Assembly (NCBI RefSeq): GCF_900608595.1
Contig: NZ_UWYY01000010.1
Span: 124,001-188,000, forward strand
Length of the DNA stretch: 64,000 bases
Origin: Promicromonospora panici
GTDB taxonomy: Bacteria; Actinomycetota; Actinomycetes; Actinomycetales; Cellulomonadaceae
Reading direction: 5' to 3'
Shown: positions 8,487 through 16,405 of the stretch, piece by piece
Numbering within the stretch: the first letter of the stretch is position 1
How the letters are laid out: every line of letters starts with the position of its first letter
Translations under genes and position numbers: made by a program
Notes under the pieces: generated by a model
What the model saw: only the letters and a program-made list of their open reading frames with translations
Told to the model about the DNA's origin: nothing
The model's database searches: none

Positions 8487-8794
8487 CAGTTACCGCCCTT
8501 GCTGTCCTTGGTGCTGGTGTTCTTGCCACGGTTGGCGTAGCGCTGCCGGAACTTCTCGACGCGTCCGGCGGTGTCGACCACGCGGGCCGAGCCGGTCCAG
8601 AACGGGTGGCTCGCGCTGCTGATCTCGACGTCGACCACGGGGTAGGTGTTGCCGTCGGACCATTCGATGGTGGCAGTCGGTACGCCGGGGCCGGCGTCCG
8701 TGTTGCCCGCGAGCGTGGAGCGGGTGAGGAACGCGAAGTCGGCGCTCCGGTCCCGGAACACGACGGGGCCGTAGGTGGGGTGGATGTTCTTCAT
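8486..8794 (-). CDS. rpmE2: Ribosomal protein bL31 type B
   Basis: The 102-aa protein begins [20 protein letters not shown], and [28 protein letters not shown] is the bL31 signature. Type B bL31 lacks the Cys residues that bind zinc, as here. The ATG has GGAAGGAG upstream. It is the fourth gene of the C-minus ribosomal operon and has an Lys/Ser/Thr-rich tail after the core. Confidence 0.95.
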   Translation of the reverse strand: MKNIHPTYGPVVFRDRSADFAFLTRSTLAGNTDAGPGVPTATIEWSDGNTYPVVDVEISSASHPFWTGSARVVDTAGRVEKFRQRYANRGKNTSTKDSKGGN

Positions 8795-8811
8795 GACTTG
8801 GCTCCTTCCGC

Positions 8812-8934
8812 TCAGCCCTGGCGCGCCTTCCAGCGCGGGTTGAGCTTGTTGATGACGAACGTCTTGCCGCGGCGGCGCACTACCTTGGCGCCGGGCTTGT
8901 CCTTCAGGGAACGCAGGGATGCGCGAACCTTCAT
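8812..8934 (-). CDS. rpmJ: Ribosomal protein bL36, zinc-independent paralog
   Basis: This 40-aa protein reads [20 protein letters not shown] and ends [11 protein letters not shown]. Canonical bL36 has a Cys3-His zinc site; here the Cys positions are Ser, Lys or other residues and no Cys remains. It lies between rpsN and rpmE2 in the zinc-responsive operon. Confidence 0.93.
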   Translation of the reverse strand: MKVRASLRSLKDKPGAKVVRRRGKTFVINKLNPRWKARQG

Positions 8935-8986
8935 GTGTCACTCCTTCGATGGTGGGCCTGGGGCCGAGCGGGTCGCCAGCGGGCTT

Positions 8987-9292
8987 TCACCAGCTGGACT
9001 TGGTCACCCCGGGCAGCTCGCCGCGGTGCGCCATCTCGCGCAGGCGGATGCGGGACAGGCCGAACTTGCGCGAGTAGGCGCGGGGCCGGCCGTCCACGAC
9101 GTCGCGGTTGCGCAGCCTCGTGGGGCTGGCGTCGCGCGGCTGCTTGGCCAGCTCGCGGACGGCGGCGAGCCGCTCGGTCTCGGGCAGGTCCAGGTTCCGC
9201 AGGGCGCGCCGCAGCTCGGCGCGTCGCTCGGCGTACCGGGCGACGACCTCGCGGCGCCGGGCGTCGGCGGCGATCTTCGACTTCTTCGCCAT
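8987..9292 (-). CDS. rpsN: Ribosomal protein uS14, zinc-independent long form
   Basis: The 101-aa protein [20 protein letters not shown]... ends in the uS14 C-terminus [27 protein letters not shown]. The long form lacks the two CXXC motifs of the 61-aa zinc form. Its ATG overlaps the rpmB stop as TGATG, so translation is likely coupled. A 52-nt gap separates it from rpmJ. Confidence 0.95.
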   Translation of the reverse strand: MAKKSKIAADARRREVVARYAERRAELRRALRNLDLPETERLAAVRELAKQPRDASPTRLRNRDVVDGRPRAYSRKFGLSRIRLREMAHRGELPGVTKSSW

Positions 9293-9528
9293 CAGACCTT
9301 CTCCCCTCGGGCCAGGATCTGGGCGACGACCACGTCGATGCCCTTGCGATCGATGGTCTTGATGCCCTTGGCACTCACGCGCAGCGTGACGTTGCGGCCG
9401 AGCGACGGAACCCAGTAGCGCTTCTTCTGGATGTTCGGGTTGAACCGCCGCTTGGTTCGCACGTGGGAGTGCGAGACCGAGTGGCCGAACCCCGGCACGG
9501 TGCCCAGCACCTGGCATCTGGCTGACAC
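9292..9528 (-). CDS. rpmB: Ribosomal protein bL28, zinc-independent paralog
   Basis: The GTG start at 9528 is chosen because GGAGGT lies 3 nt upstream and it gives the family length of 78 aa. The protein begins [20 protein letters not shown], and [18 protein letters not shown] follows. Only one Cys remains of the zinc ligands. It is the first gene of the six-gene operon, and its promoter lies next to the palindrome at 9567. Confidence 0.93.
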   Translation of the reverse strand: MSARCQVLGTVPGFGHSVSHSHVRTKRRFNPNIQKKRYWVPSLGRNVTLRVSAKGIKTIDRKGIDVVVAQILARGEKV

Positions 9529-9566
9529 ATGACCTCCTGCTGTTGCGGCGGCGAGGCCGTCGCTGG

Positions 9567-9581
9567 TGAGAACCGTTCTCA
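9567..9581. promoter_or_regulatory. Zur-box-like palindrome 1
   Basis: TGAGAAC-C-GTTCTCA is a perfect 7+1+7 palindrome 39 bp upstream of the rpmB start. It matches the general shape of actinobacterial Zur boxes (TGA-rich arms flanking a central CG/GT). It lies between the divergent ribosomal operon and the COG0523-like gene and so could control both. Confidence 0.75.
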
Positions 9582-9605
9582 CAACGCGCTACAGTGAACC
9601 AGAAC

Positions 9606-9620
9606 TGAGAACGGTTATCA
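9606..9620. promoter_or_regulatory. Zur-box-like palindrome 2
   Basis: TGAGAACGGTTATCA is the same palindrome with one mismatch, centred 39 bp from the first copy and 45 nt upstream of the COG0523-like GTG start. Two spaced sites in one divergent promoter region suggest separate repression of each direction, or cooperative binding. Confidence 0.7.
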
Positions 9621-9664
9621 ATTATTCCGGGCTGGGCCAGGCCGATCCCGGGCGAGGAGGCAGC

Positions 9665-10810
9665 GTGTACGGAACCGGCAAGAACCGCGGAATCATCCCG
9701 GTGAGCGTCCTGGCCACCACCGACCCCGTACTGCGCGACTCCGCGCTGTTCGGCCTCCTCATGGACGCCCCAGGAGTCGTCGCGGTACGGCACGACATCT
9801 ATGAGGATCACCTCCGGCGCGTGGTCCAGGACGCCGGCGGCGTCGTCGAGGACGTGCTCGTGCCGCTCGAGCACGCCTGCCTGTCCTGCGCCGTCCGCGA
9901 GGACGCCGTACCGACCATCGCGCGCCTCGCCCGTGACGGCCGGTGGACCCACGTGCTGCTCGCCCTGCCGGTCAGCGCCGAACCCCTGCCCGCCGCCCGC
10001 GCCCTCGCCGCGGAGACCAGGCCCGGAGGCGCACTCGCCCACACCCGCGTCGCCACCTCGTTCACCGTCATCGACGCCGAGACGCTCCAGCAGGACCTGT
10101 TCGGCGACGACACCCTCGTCGAACGCGGCCTGGAGCTCACCGTCGACGACGAACGCTCGGTCGGGGAGGCGCTCGCGGCGCAGATCGAGCAGGCGGACCT
10201 GGTGGTGACGAGCGCGTCGCCCTCTCCGACGACGTCGGGCCTGCTGGACCGGCTGCGTGGCGCGGGGACGCGCCGCGTGGACGGCCTGCACGCGCTGTCG
10301 GCGGTCGACCTCGGCGCCGCGACGCACTCGCCGTCCCGCGCCGAGCGCCGGGCTCACCCGCTCGGTGCCGTGGCGACCACCGGCTCGGGCGCCGTGCCGG
10401 AGGACCGGAGCTGGACGCTCGAACTGCGCTCGGCACTGCCGTTCCATCCCGAGCGGCTGCTCGACCGGATCGAGGACCTGAGCTCCGGCGGCCTGCGGGC
10501 GCGTGGCGTGTTCCACGTCGCCGACCGGCCCGGTCTCGCGTGCCTGTGGGACGGTGCGGGCGGTCAGCTCGCCGTCGCCGACCTGGGGCCGTGGTCGGAG
10601 GTGTGCGCGGGGACGGCGCCGCACACGCGGATCGTGGTGGTCGGCGTGGCGGACGACCGCGGCCCGGGCGCCGGCGTCGTCGACGACCGTCAGCGCCTGC
10701 GCGAGGCGTTCCACGCGGCGCTGTGCACCCCGGAAGAGGTGGCCGCCGGCGTCGAGTGGCTGTGGCGCGAGGACCACCTGGCGCCGTGGCTGGGGGCGCG
10801 CTCGGCCTGA
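9665..10810 (+). CDS. COG0523/CobW-like protein lacking the P-loop, companion of the C-minus ribosomal operon
   Basis: The product has 381 aa. The GTG start is chosen because GAGGAGG lies 5 nt upstream; the open frame extends further only through the operators. It opens [20 protein letters not shown] where COG0523 GTPases have PVTVLSGFLGAGKTT, so the GXXGXGK motif is missing. The metal-type motif is retained as CLSCAVRED near residue 79, and the C-terminal CobW-C-like region contains [14 protein letters not shown]. Mycobacterial C-minus operons carry a related gene implicated in recruiting a hibernation factor (Mrf), from memory. A role in zinc-limited ribosomes is therefore plausible. Confidence 0.75.
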   Translation: MYGTGKNRGIIPVSVLATTDPVLRDSALFGLLMDAPGVVAVRHDIYEDHLRRVVQDAGGVVEDVLVPLEHACLSCAVREDAVPTIARLARDGRWTHVLLALPVSAEPLPAARALAAETRPGGALAHTRVATSFTVIDAETLQQDLFGDDTLVERGLELTVDDERSVGEALAAQIEQADLVVTSASPSPTTSGLLDRLRGAGTRRVDGLHALSAVDLGAATHSPSRAERRAHPLGAVATTGSGAVPEDRSWTLELRSALPFHPERLLDRIEDLSSGGLRARGVFHVADRPGLACLWDGAGGQLAVADLGPWSEVCAGTAPHTRIVVVGVADDRGPGAGVVDDRQRLREAFHAALCTPEEVAAGVEWLWREDHLAPWLGARSA

Positions 10811-10814
10811 CCCT

Positions 10815-10880
10815 CCGTTGAGTGCTGGATATCTGCGCAATCAGAACGTTTCGACAGCGCAAATAGCCAGCACTCAACGG
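10815..10880. terminator. Long convergent-gene hairpin
   Basis: CCGTTGAGTGCTGG (10815-10828) and CCAGCACTCAACGG (10867-10880) form a perfect 14-bp stem. Inner TGCGC/GCGCA segments extend it. It lies between two convergent genes and probably ends both transcripts, though the size would also fit a small palindromic repeat element. Confidence 0.65.
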
Positions 10881-10890
10881 CCTGCAGGGG

Positions 10891-11499
10891 TTAGCGGGGG
10901 GAGAGGTAGGCGGCAGTTCTTGGGCGGACGCCGGTGGGGGTGGTCCAAGTGGCCTCGCCCGAGGCAACGCGGGTCCAGCCGAGGCGTTCGTACAGGCGGA
11001 CGGCGGAGCTGCCGTCGTCCACGACGTCGAGGACGAGCCGGCGTCCGCGCCGCGCGGGCGTGTCCTCGACCCGCTCCAGCAGGGCGGCGGCGACGCCGGT
11101 ACCGCGTGCCGCAGGTGTGACGAACAGGCGGCTCACACCCGCCAGCCCGGTCACGGGTACGCCGGCCGCCTCCGCGAGCTCGGCGGCGTACTCGACCTTG
11201 CCGCCTTCGACGAGCATCACGTGCCCGACGACCTCGCCGTCGGACAGGGCCACCCACGCGTCGAGCGCGCCGGGGGGTGTGAGCCAGGCCGTCGGGTTAT
11301 CCGGCCAGGCCATGGGGTAGCCGTCGCACTCGTGGACCAGCCGCAGCGCCGCGACGACCCGGTCGAGGTGGGCCGCGTAGCGCGGGGCGATCATCAGGTC
11401 GGGCACGGGCACAAGGTATCCGACGGCTGGAGCTATTGACGGTCGACGGCGCCGGGGTGCGTAGGCCTTGCGCGAGGGTGGTTTTTCGTTGTCCGACAT
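10891..11499 (-). CDS. GNAT family N-acetyltransferase
   Basis: The product is about 202 aa. A basic, low-complexity N-terminus of about 35 residues is followed by a GNAT domain: VVGHVMLVEG (beta4), the acetyl-CoA-binding loop RLFVTPAARGTGVAAALLERV with R-x-x-G-x-A, and C-terminal DGSSAVRLYERLGWTRV. The substrate is unknown. ATG 11499 is preferred, with a weak AGGT upstream; the ATG at 11394 would give a compact single-domain protein and cannot be excluded. It is divergent from toxin gene 1. Confidence 0.75.
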   Translation of the reverse strand: MSDNEKPPSRKAYAPRRRRPSIAPAVGYLVPVPDLMIAPRYAAHLDRVVAALRLVHECDGYPMAWPDNPTAWLTPPGALDAWVALSDGEVVGHVMLVEGGKVEYAAELAEAAGVPVTGLAGVSRLFVTPAARGTGVAAALLERVEDTPARRGRRLVLDVVDDGSSAVRLYERLGWTRVASGEATWTTPTGVRPRTAAYLSPR

Positions 11500-11566
11500 G
11501 GGCAATTTCACCTACCGTGATTGCTCGGGAATGACTCTTATGTCGGGCTGCGCAGGGGAGCGTGTG

Positions 11567-12520
11567 ATGAGGCCGTCTGATTGGTCGCCGGTGGGGCTGG
11601 ACGCTGACCCTACGCCGGGGGATCCGGTGCTTGTGCTGTCGGGTGGGCAGGAGTATCTGGAGGTCGCGGACTCGATCGACAACGCGGCGTCGGCGATGTC
11701 GCGTCTGGATGTCGAGGGCACGATCTCGCAGGCGGTGGATGCGTTGATGGAGACCAAGGAAGAGACCATCGGCGAGATCCGGCGCGCCCATGGCCGGTAC
11801 GTCGCCGCCGGCGACGCGCTGGTCGGGTACGCGGATGCGTTGGAACGCGTGCAGTCCGAGACGCTGGCCGCGTTGGAGCAGGCACGCACTGCACGGGACG
11901 CGGCGGACTCCGCGTCGGGGTCGAAGGACCGGTGGCAGGAGATGGCCGACTCCGCCACCGACGAGAGCGAGAAGCAGGAGTACCAGCAGAAGGCCGACCA
12001 GGCCAGTGACGACGCCGATCAGGCGGCCGGGACGATCTCTACCGCGCAGGGCACGATTGAGACCGCCGTCTCGGACCGGGACCGGGCCGCGGAGAGTGCG
12101 ATCGATCAGATCGAGGAGATCACCAGCTCGGATGACCTGAATGACGGGTGGTGGGAGGACTGGGGCTCCAAGCTGGTGGCCGCGATCGCGGATATCGCCG
12201 ACATGATCTCCACCATCGCCGGGATCCTGGCGATCATCGTGGCGTTCATCCCCGTGGTCGGTACCGCGCTGGCCGGGGTGTTGATCGTGATCGCAGCGGT
12301 AGCCGCCATCGTGTCCGCGCTGGCGAACATCACCCTGGCCGCGACCGGGGAGCGCTCCTGGGCTGAGGCGGGCATCGCCATCGCCGGAGCCGCCCTGTCG
12401 GTGATCGGTCTGGGCGGTGCGGCCAAGGCCGCGACCGGGCTGGCGAAGGGCATCGCGAAGGCAGGCGGCTTCAGGCAAGCGTTGAAGAACGGATGGTGCA
12501 AGCTCGGGTTCGGTGCGTGC
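11567..12520 (+). repeat. Inverted duplicate A: shared 5' part of the two toxin genes
   Basis: About 0.95 kb encoding the first 318 residues is nearly identical to the complement of 19862-20818, with about 16 amino-acid differences in 318. The identity falls sharply at the HINT start. The two copies point toward each other, so recombination could invert the 7.3 kb between them or swap toxin 3' ends. Confidence 0.85.
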
Positions 12521-13321
12521 TTCGTGGCCGGCACCCCGGTGCTGACCGCGGATGGCACCAAGCCGATCGAGGACATCGTGGTCGGCGACAAGGTCTGGAC
12601 CCGCAACCTGCAGACCGGGTTGGACGAGCTGCAGCTGGTGGCCGAGACGTTTGTGCACCAGGCCCTGGCCCTGTACCACCTGACCATCAACGGCGCGATC
12701 GTCTCCACCACGGCCGAGCACCCGTTCATGGTCCAGGACAAGGGCTGGCAGATGGCCGGCAACCTCCGCCCCGGAGACGTGCTGATCACCCCCGAAGGCA
12801 CCACGACCCTGGAAGCGGTCGACGTCGAGGAACGTGATCTCGAAGACATCGAGAACGTCTACAACTTCCACGTCGAGAACAACCTCAACTACTACGTGCA
12901 CGCCGGCGACACACCCGTCCTGGTCCACAACACCCACAAGGCAGGGGCGGCCAAGCATTGGCTCAAGGGAACTCAGGCCAATGCCGGCAGGATCCCGTCT
13001 TCGGTTCGCCAGGCGATGAGTGGCAAGACGTTCAAGGACTGGGCCGATTTTCGGGAGACCTTCTGGAAGACCGTCGGAGATGACGGCGACCTGGCGAAGC
13101 ACTTCAGCTCGAGCAACCAGACCATCATGAAGAACGGTAACGCGCCGTTCGTTCACAGTAGTCAGACCTTCGGTGGGCAGGACCGCTACGTGCTCCATCA
13201 CATCACGCCGCGCGCTCAAGGTGGAGCTCTCTACGACTTCGATAATCTGATCGTGGCCACCCCGCGCTTCCACCGGGAGGTCCTCGACAGTGCATACCAC
13301 TACGGAGGCAGAAATACATGA
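11567..13321 (+). CDS. Polymorphic toxin: T7SS-type N-terminus, HINT autoprotease, colicin E9-type HNH DNase
   Basis: The product has 584 aa; the start is set by homology with the paralog at 19160-20818 and by GGGGAG 7 nt upstream. Residues 1-30 hold a DPTPGDP motif seen in T7SS-signal proteins. Residues 35-190 are a charged coiled coil ending WWEDW, and about 195-300 is an Ala/Ile-rich hydrophobic region. A HINT domain spans 318-455 (CFVAGTPVL ... TPVLVHN) with Cys and terminal His-Asn for self-cleavage. Residues 456-584 match colicin E-type DNases: FKDWADFRETFWKTV, LAKHFSSSNQTIMK, VLHHITP, GGALYDFDNLIVATPRFH. HH544-545 and H569 match E9 H102, H103 and H127; the fourth His (E9 H131) is Leu. 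The immunity gene overlaps the stop codon. Confidence 0.9.
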   Translation: MRPSDWSPVGLDADPTPGDPVLVLSGGQEYLEVADSIDNAASAMSRLDVEGTISQAVDALMETKEETIGEIRRAHGRYVAAGDALVGYADALERVQSETLAALEQARTARDAADSASGSKDRWQEMADSATDESEKQEYQQKADQASDDADQAAGTISTAQGTIETAVSDRDRAAESAIDQIEEITSSDDLNDGWWEDWGSKLVAAIADIADMISTIAGILAIIVAFIPVVGTALAGVLIVIAAVAAIVSALANITLAATGERSWAEAGIAIAGAALSVIGLGGAAKAATGLAKGIAKAGGFRQALKNGWCKLGFGACFVAGTPVLTADGTKPIEDIVVGDKVWTRNLQTGLDELQLVAETFVHQALALYHLTINGAIVSTTAEHPFMVQDKGWQMAGNLRPGDVLITPEGTTTLEAVDVEERDLEDIENVYNFHVENNLNYYVHAGDTPVLVHNTHKAGAAKHWLKGTQANAGRIPSSVRQAMSGKTFKDWADFRETFWKTVGDDGDLAKHFSSSNQTIMKNGNAPFVHSSQTFGGQDRYVLHHITPRAQGGALYDFDNLIVATPRFHREVLDSAYHYGGRNT

Positions 13322-13557
13322 GCGGAGTCACGGAAGAGCGCAGGGCAGAACTGGTGCGCATGGTCAGGTTCATCATGGACGGCATGCCTGGCCTTTCCGA
13401 AGAAGAAGGTAGCCGGACAGTCGCGGAGTTCGAGAACGCCGTCCCACATCCCGCGGCGCGCGACTTGATCTTCTTCCCTGACGAACACTTCGACTCGGAA
13501 CCGACGGCCGAGGAGATCGTCGAACGTGCACTCAGCTATCGGGCGATTCAACTTTGA
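13318..13557 (+). CDS. Colicin/pyocin DNase immunity protein (Im9-like)
   Basis: This 79-aa acidic protein, starting ATGA-overlapped with the toxin stop, aligns with Im9-type immunity proteins (Colicin_Pyocin family). LSEEEGSRTVAEFENAVPHP parallels the Im9 helix II region, and HPAARDLIFFP parallels HPSGSDLIYYP, the exosite-binding helix III. Asp is conserved, with Phe-Phe in place of Tyr-Tyr. It should bind the toxin's C-terminal DNase and protect the producer. The match of both halves to the same nuclease-immunity family makes the assignment strong. Confidence 0.9.
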   Translation: MSGVTEERRAELVRMVRFIMDGMPGLSEEEGSRTVAEFENAVPHPAARDLIFFPDEHFDSEPTAEEIVERALSYRAIQL

Positions 13558-13588
13558 GGGTGTCGAGGCGGCAACCGATCACCACAAT

Positions 13589-13647
13589 GCCGTGGGATGC
13601 CTGATCGTTCCGTCAGCCCACCCGCCCAGGCAGTGACGTCCCACGGC
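13589..13647. terminator. Stem-loop in the gap between the immunity gene and the NUDIX gene
   Basis: GCCGTGGGA (13589-13597) pairs with TCCCACGGC (13639-13647), with inner GCCTG/CAGGC support. It is probably the shared terminator of these convergent genes. The rest of the 224-nt gap (13648-13781) shows only a short CCGCAC/GTGCGG hairpin and no convincing gene. Confidence 0.5.
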
Positions 13648-13781
13648 GGCGTCGGCGATCTTGCCGGGGCTGTCCGCACGGTCGAGACGCGCGGCGCGTA
13701 CTGATCGGTCTGCACGGCGTGGCCCCGGCGTGAGTCGGGGGCCGCACTCTTGTGCGGTCGGCACCTCCTACTGGACTCGTC

Positions 13782-14243
13782 CTACCGGAAGTGGCCTCGC
13801 TCGACGGCCTGGCGGATCGCCGACTTGTAGTCCTCGGGCATGTTGACGGCGTCCGCCTCGTCCGGGGTGACGAGCACCAGTTCCTTGTGCTCGTGGCTGA
13901 AGGCGGGCGCGGCGTCGCCGTCGTACGTCGCGAGGAAGGTCAGGACGAATACGTGACGGTTCGGGAAGACGCGGTACACCCACGTGTGGAAGGGGTCACC
14001 CACCGTGGCGTCCCAGGCCAGCTCCTCCTGGATTTCGCGGGCGAGGCACGCCGCGGGCTCCTCGCCGGGCTCGAGCTTGCCGCCCGGGAGCTCCCACTCG
14101 TCCCGCTCGTTACGCAGGAGCGGAAGCCGGCTCTGCCAGCTGATGACCGCCTTGAGCGAGACGGGGAGCTGGTACTCGAAGTAGCCGGGATTGCGCTCGA
14201 TCAGGTAGGGCTCGTCGAGGGAGCGAGTGCTGAGCAGGTCCAT
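13782..14243 (-). CDS. NUDIX hydrolase
   Basis: The 153-aa protein has a Nudix box starting GGKLEPGEEPAACLAREIQEEL, which fits GX5EX7REUXEEXGU apart from the terminal Gly position (Ala). It therefore likely hydrolyses a nucleoside diphosphate-linked substrate. The N-terminal MDLLSTRSLDEPYLIERNPG and aromatic ends are not diagnostic of substrate. It stands alone, convergent with the toxin cassette and divergent from the DUF4291 gene. Confidence 0.85.
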   Translation of the reverse strand: MDLLSTRSLDEPYLIERNPGYFEYQLPVSLKAVISWQSRLPLLRNERDEWELPGGKLEPGEEPAACLAREIQEELAWDATVGDPFHTWVYRVFPNRHVFVLTFLATYDGDAAPAFSHEHKELVLVTPDEADAVNMPEDYKSAIRQAVERGHFR

Positions 14244-14309
14244 CGTTCGACGGTAGCGTCGGGCAATTCGCTTGGGCGGACGTCGGCCGGGTGCGTACGG
14301 TCGCGGTCG

Positions 14310-14912
14310 ATGAACATTCCGAAGCGACAGGTGCGCGCCGTCTACGACGCCGACACCATCACCGTCTACCAGGCCTACCCGCCCGAGATCGCCGATGCCG
14401 CCGTCCGCGCCGGCCGGTTCGTGCCACCGTTCAAGCGTGAGCGGATGACGTGGGTCAAGCCCTCGTTCTGCTGGATGATGTACCGCTGCGGCTGGGCCAC
14501 CAAGCCCGGCCAGGAACGCGTCCTGGCGGTGCGCATGTCGCGCGAGGGCTTCGAGCAGGCGCTCGGCATGGCCTCACTCAGCCACTTCGACCGCAGGCTC
14601 TACGACGACGCCGCGGCGTGGGCCGCGCAGAAGGCGGCTAGTCCGGTACGGGTCCAGTGGGATCCGGAGCGCTCGCCCACAGGTGCCGCGCTGAAGCACA
14701 GATCGCTGCAGGTCGGGATCGGCGGGGCGGCCGTGAATGCGTACGTGGACGAGTGGGTGGTCGGGCTGGCGGACATCACCGACCGGGTCCTGACCTGGCG
14801 TGCGGACCTGCACGGTGGGGGTTCGCCCGCGCTGCCTGACGAGGTGCCGTACGCGCTGCCCGCGGAGATTGCGGCTCGCATCGGGGCGGACGAGGAAATC
14901 ACCTCGATCTGA
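14310..14912 (+). CDS. DUF4291 domain-containing protein
   Basis: The 200-aa protein starts MNIPKRQVRAVYDADTITVY and contains FVPPFKRERMTWVKPSFCWM followed by MYRCGWATKPGQERVLAVRM, the hallmark of the DUF4291 family. It also has the typical RVQWDPER and SLQVGIGG blocks. The function is unknown; family members are common standalone actinobacterial and eukaryotic proteins. No obvious operon partner is seen, although the deaminase-ASCH gene follows 27 nt later on the same strand. Confidence 0.85.
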   Translation: MNIPKRQVRAVYDADTITVYQAYPPEIADAAVRAGRFVPPFKRERMTWVKPSFCWMMYRCGWATKPGQERVLAVRMSREGFEQALGMASLSHFDRRLYDDAAAWAAQKAASPVRVQWDPERSPTGAALKHRSLQVGIGGAAVNAYVDEWVVGLADITDRVLTWRADLHGGGSPALPDEVPYALPAEIAARIGADEEITSI

Positions 14913-14939
14913 GTTCATCGGCCATGCCAGGGTCGTCCC

Positions 14940-15680
14940 ATGCTGACCGCTCCTGAGCAGCGCCTCATTGATGCGGCGCTCGACACCGTTTCGCGTCTTC
15001 CCGCCGACGGCACCTACCTGAACACCGTCGCGTCCGCCGTGATGGACATCCACGGCGACATCTACACCGGCGCGAACGTCGCCCACTTCACGGGCGGCCC
15101 GTGCGCGGAGCTGGTGGCGCTTGGGGTTGCGGCGGGCGCCGCAGCGGGACCGATCTCGCACATCGTCGCGGTCGGTGACGAGAACCGCGGCGTCATGCCT
15201 CCGTGCGGACGATGCCGCCAGGTCCTGCTCGACCAGCAGCCCGACTGTCGCGTCGTCGTTCCCGGCAGTGATAGCCCGATCAGCGTCCCGGCCCGCGAGC
15301 TCCTTCCGTACCCGTCCCAGCACCCGGACGCGAACCCGCCGCGTCTGCTGCGGTTCAGCCCGGGGCACTGGGCGAACGTCGTCGGCGGCGTCAAGACCGC
15401 CACCACCCGCTTCAACGACCCCGCCGTGCCGGGGCCGGCCACATTCCTGTTCGAGTTCGACGACCGGTTCCGGTCCCTCCCGGGGGTGGTCGAGTCGGTC
15501 GAGCACGTCCGGTTCGCCGACATCACCGACGCCCAGGCCGCCCTGGAAGGCTGCACGGCCGACGAGCTGCGCACGGCACTGCGGACCCACTACTACCCAG
15601 AGATCCTCGATGACGACGTCGTCGACTTCGTGCGCTTCCGGGTCACCGGAAAGGAGCTCATCCACGACCCGGAGTCATGA
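14940..15680 (+). CDS. Cytidine deaminase-like domain fused to an ASCH domain
   Basis: The product has 246 aa. Residues 1-125 form a cytidine/blasticidin-S deaminase fold with GGPCAELVALG (Cys-Ala-Glu) and PPCGRCRQVLLD (PCxxC) zinc ligands. Residues about 135-246 are an ASCH/PUA-like RNA- or nucleotide-binding domain (VVGGVKTATTRF, VESVEHVRFADI, DDVVDFVRFRVTGKELI). The zinc deaminase half should deaminate a free or modified (deoxy)cytidine, and the ASCH half may select a modified base. Its 3' end overlaps the convergent DUF998 gene by 23 nt. Confidence 0.85.
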   Translation: MLTAPEQRLIDAALDTVSRLPADGTYLNTVASAVMDIHGDIYTGANVAHFTGGPCAELVALGVAAGAAAGPISHIVAVGDENRGVMPPCGRCRQVLLDQQPDCRVVVPGSDSPISVPARELLPYPSQHPDANPPRLLRFSPGHWANVVGGVKTATTRFNDPAVPGPATFLFEFDDRFRSLPGVVESVEHVRFADITDAQAALEGCTADELRTALRTHYYPEILDDDVVDFVRFRVTGKELIHDPES

Positions 15681-16320
15681 TCGCGCTTGCCCGGGACCAG
15701 CGGGCGAGCGCTGCGATCGCCACGACGTCGAGGACCACCACGCATCGCTCGACCAGACCGAGCGCCGACTCGCTGAGCGATCCCGGGCCGCTGTCCGCCA
15801 GGAGCACCGCCGCGAACGGCACTACGCAGGCCATGGTCAGGCCGGCGATGACGCCGACGGTCCGCGCGTGCGAACGCCAGCGCGAGTCACCCCGATGCCG
15901 CCACCACAGCAGGGCGCAGAGCGCGGGCAGGCTGACGAAGTTCACCACGGTGCAGAGCATGTGCACCGTGCCGAACCAGGTGCCCGGGCTACCGACGGGG
16001 TCCTTGAGGACGATCGTCAGCCCGAGCAGGCTGAGACACCACAGCGCGAGGAGCGCCGTCGCCACCGGCCGGGACCGCAGGAGCCCGTCGCGCACCCAGT
16101 GAGCGCCCAGCAGGACGACGGCGAGATTCGCTCCCAGCAGCGCCAGCGTGTAGGCGACTCCGGGTTCCGCGGTGCGCACCGGGTACTCGGACATGAGGTC
16201 GCGGACCGGGTCCACGCCGCCGGATCCGGGTAGCAGGTGGACGCCGATCAGGGTCACGAGGGCTGCCGCGGCCAGGTAGAGCGACCATCTCAGGAGGGGC
16301 CGGGGTGAGGTGATCTCCAT
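15658..16320 (-). CDS. DUF998 family integral membrane protein
   Basis: The product is about 220 aa with six hydrophobic helices. The first external loop contains DPVRDLMSEY, typical of DUF998 (DPxxxxxSEY), and later TWFGTVHMLCTVVNFVSLPA. The role is unknown; the family belongs to small rhodopsin-like membrane proteins. ATG 16320 is preferred over an upstream TTG. Confidence 0.8.
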   Translation of the reverse strand: MEITSPRPLLRWSLYLAAAALVTLIGVHLLPGSGGVDPVRDLMSEYPVRTAEPGVAYTLALLGANLAVVLLGAHWVRDGLLRSRPVATALLALWCLSLLGLTIVLKDPVGSPGTWFGTVHMLCTVVNFVSLPALCALLWWRHRGDSRWRSHARTVGVIAGLTMACVVPFAAVLLADSGPGSLSESALGLVERCVVVLDVVAIAALARWSRASAIMTPGRG

Positions 16321-16405
16321 GGCCCCGAAATTAGGCAACGGGCGCTGGGGACCGGAATGGTGCCCGCCGCCGTGATCGGGTGGGGCTGTCCTCCGACGAC
16401 GCGCC

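Noticed and set aside
13579..13764. Short open frames in the gap after the Im9-like gene
   Set aside because: Composition is repetitive and stem-loop driven; no homology pattern or ribosome site.
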